Below, piece after piece: positions 63,795 through 64,000 of a DNA stretch of 64,000 bases. How positions within the stretch are numbered: the stretch's first letter is position 1; each line of letters starts with the position of its first letter. Location: positions 434,001 through 498,000 of the forward strand of contig NZ_JAIVKJ010000002.1 in the NCBI RefSeq assembly GCF_020524885.1, in the 5' to 3' direction. Source of the stretch: Microbulbifer elongatus. GTDB taxonomy: Bacteria > Pseudomonadota > Gammaproteobacteria > Pseudomonadales > Cellvibrionaceae. Made by a program: the position numbers and the translations under genes. The notes under the pieces were generated by a model. It saw nothing but the letters and a program-made list of their open reading frames with translations, was not told where the DNA came from and did no database searches.

Positions 63795-64000
63795 ATGACC
63801 CAAGCCGAACGCTGGATGCTACCGGATGGCATCGCCGAGATTTTGCCTGCTGACGCCAAGCGGGTGGAAACCCTGCGCAGAAACCTGCTGGACCTCTATC
63901 ACCGCTGGGGCTACGAGCTAATTATTCCGCCGATGGTAGAGTTCGCGGACTCCCTGCTGATCGGCATGGGACGCGACGTGGACCTGAGCACATTCCGCGT
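63795..64000 (+). CDS. hisZ: ATP phosphoribosyltransferase regulatory subunit HisZ, partial
   Basis: The first 68 codons are present and the gene runs off the right edge. The start [18 protein letters not shown] and [17 protein letters not shown] match HisZ, a class II aminoacyl-tRNA-synthetase-like protein that activates short-form HisG. Its presence implies a short HisG elsewhere. Confidence 0.92.
   Translation, partial: MTQAERWMLPDGIAEILPADAKRVETLRRNLLDLYHRWGYELIIPPMVEFADSLLIGMGRDVDLSTFR

Noticed and set aside
1..64000. CRISPR arrays, insertion sequences, prophage genes, replication origin, rRNA
   Set aside because: I looked for regularly spaced repeats, transposase or integrase motifs, phage structural genes, DnaA-box clusters and rRNA sequence by eye and saw none.

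Overview
This window is a GC-rich, gene-dense stretch of a Gram-negative gammaproteobacterial chromosome. The order mutL-miaA-hfq-hflX-hflK-hflC-DUF2065-hisZ, the group gpmI-envC-ctpA opposite yibN-grxC-secB, two TonB-dependent receptors, many lipoproteins and an SSF-type hybrid sensor kinase fit a marine Cellvibrionales-like organism, and Microbulbifer is my best guess. That placement comes from gene content alone, because no database search was possible. I saw no phage, insertion sequence or CRISPR array.

Layout. 1-7630: an envelope locus. A secreted CxxCH protein (cut by the window edge) diverges from a run of six plus-strand genes: a large beta-propeller lipoprotein with two CxxCH motifs, two outer-membrane proteins, a TlpA-like thioredoxin, a DUF4266 lipoprotein and a DUF3570 protein. 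7831-12523: rlmJ, two small exported proteins, a VOC protein, tRNA-Phe, yggX and mutY. 12595-17450: asmA and a histidine-rich TonB-dependent receptor with a small histidine-rich exported protein, probably for zinc. 17597-20403: hisBHAF. 20667-22359: DUF418 and DUF6316 proteins. 22479-30204: ctpA, a calcium-repeat lipoprotein, envC and gpmI. 30536-33952: yibN, grxC, secB, a thioesterase, an SDR and an Smr protein. 34231-35841: three lipoproteins, two with META-like domains. 36072-44068: a TonB receptor, hybrid kinase, MFS transporter and esterase. 44333-48606: an RND pump and its adaptor. 48749-51331: an HdeD protein and an unusual MocR-type regulator. 51392-64000: queG, nnrD, tsaE, amiB-type amidase, mutL, miaA, hfq, hflX, hflKC, DUF2065 and the start of hisZ.

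How the genes work together. The conserved blocks handle housekeeping: histidine synthesis, mismatch and oxidative DNA repair, tRNA modification, RNA chaperoning, membrane-protease control, protein export and cell-wall cleavage. The accessory blocks concern the envelope: redox and haem proteins, metal uptake, nutrient sensing with uptake, and efflux.

Most interesting points. (1) A palindromic repeat of about 120-145 bp occurs twice. One copy fills the mutL-miaA gap and has 18-bp terminal inverted repeats. The other is read in frame at the N-terminus of an outer-membrane protein gene. (2) A MocR-family regulator has arginine where the PLP-binding lysine should be and carries an extra C-terminal domain. 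(3) The 1-7630 locus may be an uncharacterised surface redox system. (4) Seven hairpins in a row lie downstream of tRNA-Phe. (5) Two alternative RNA folds share sequence at the end of the his genes.
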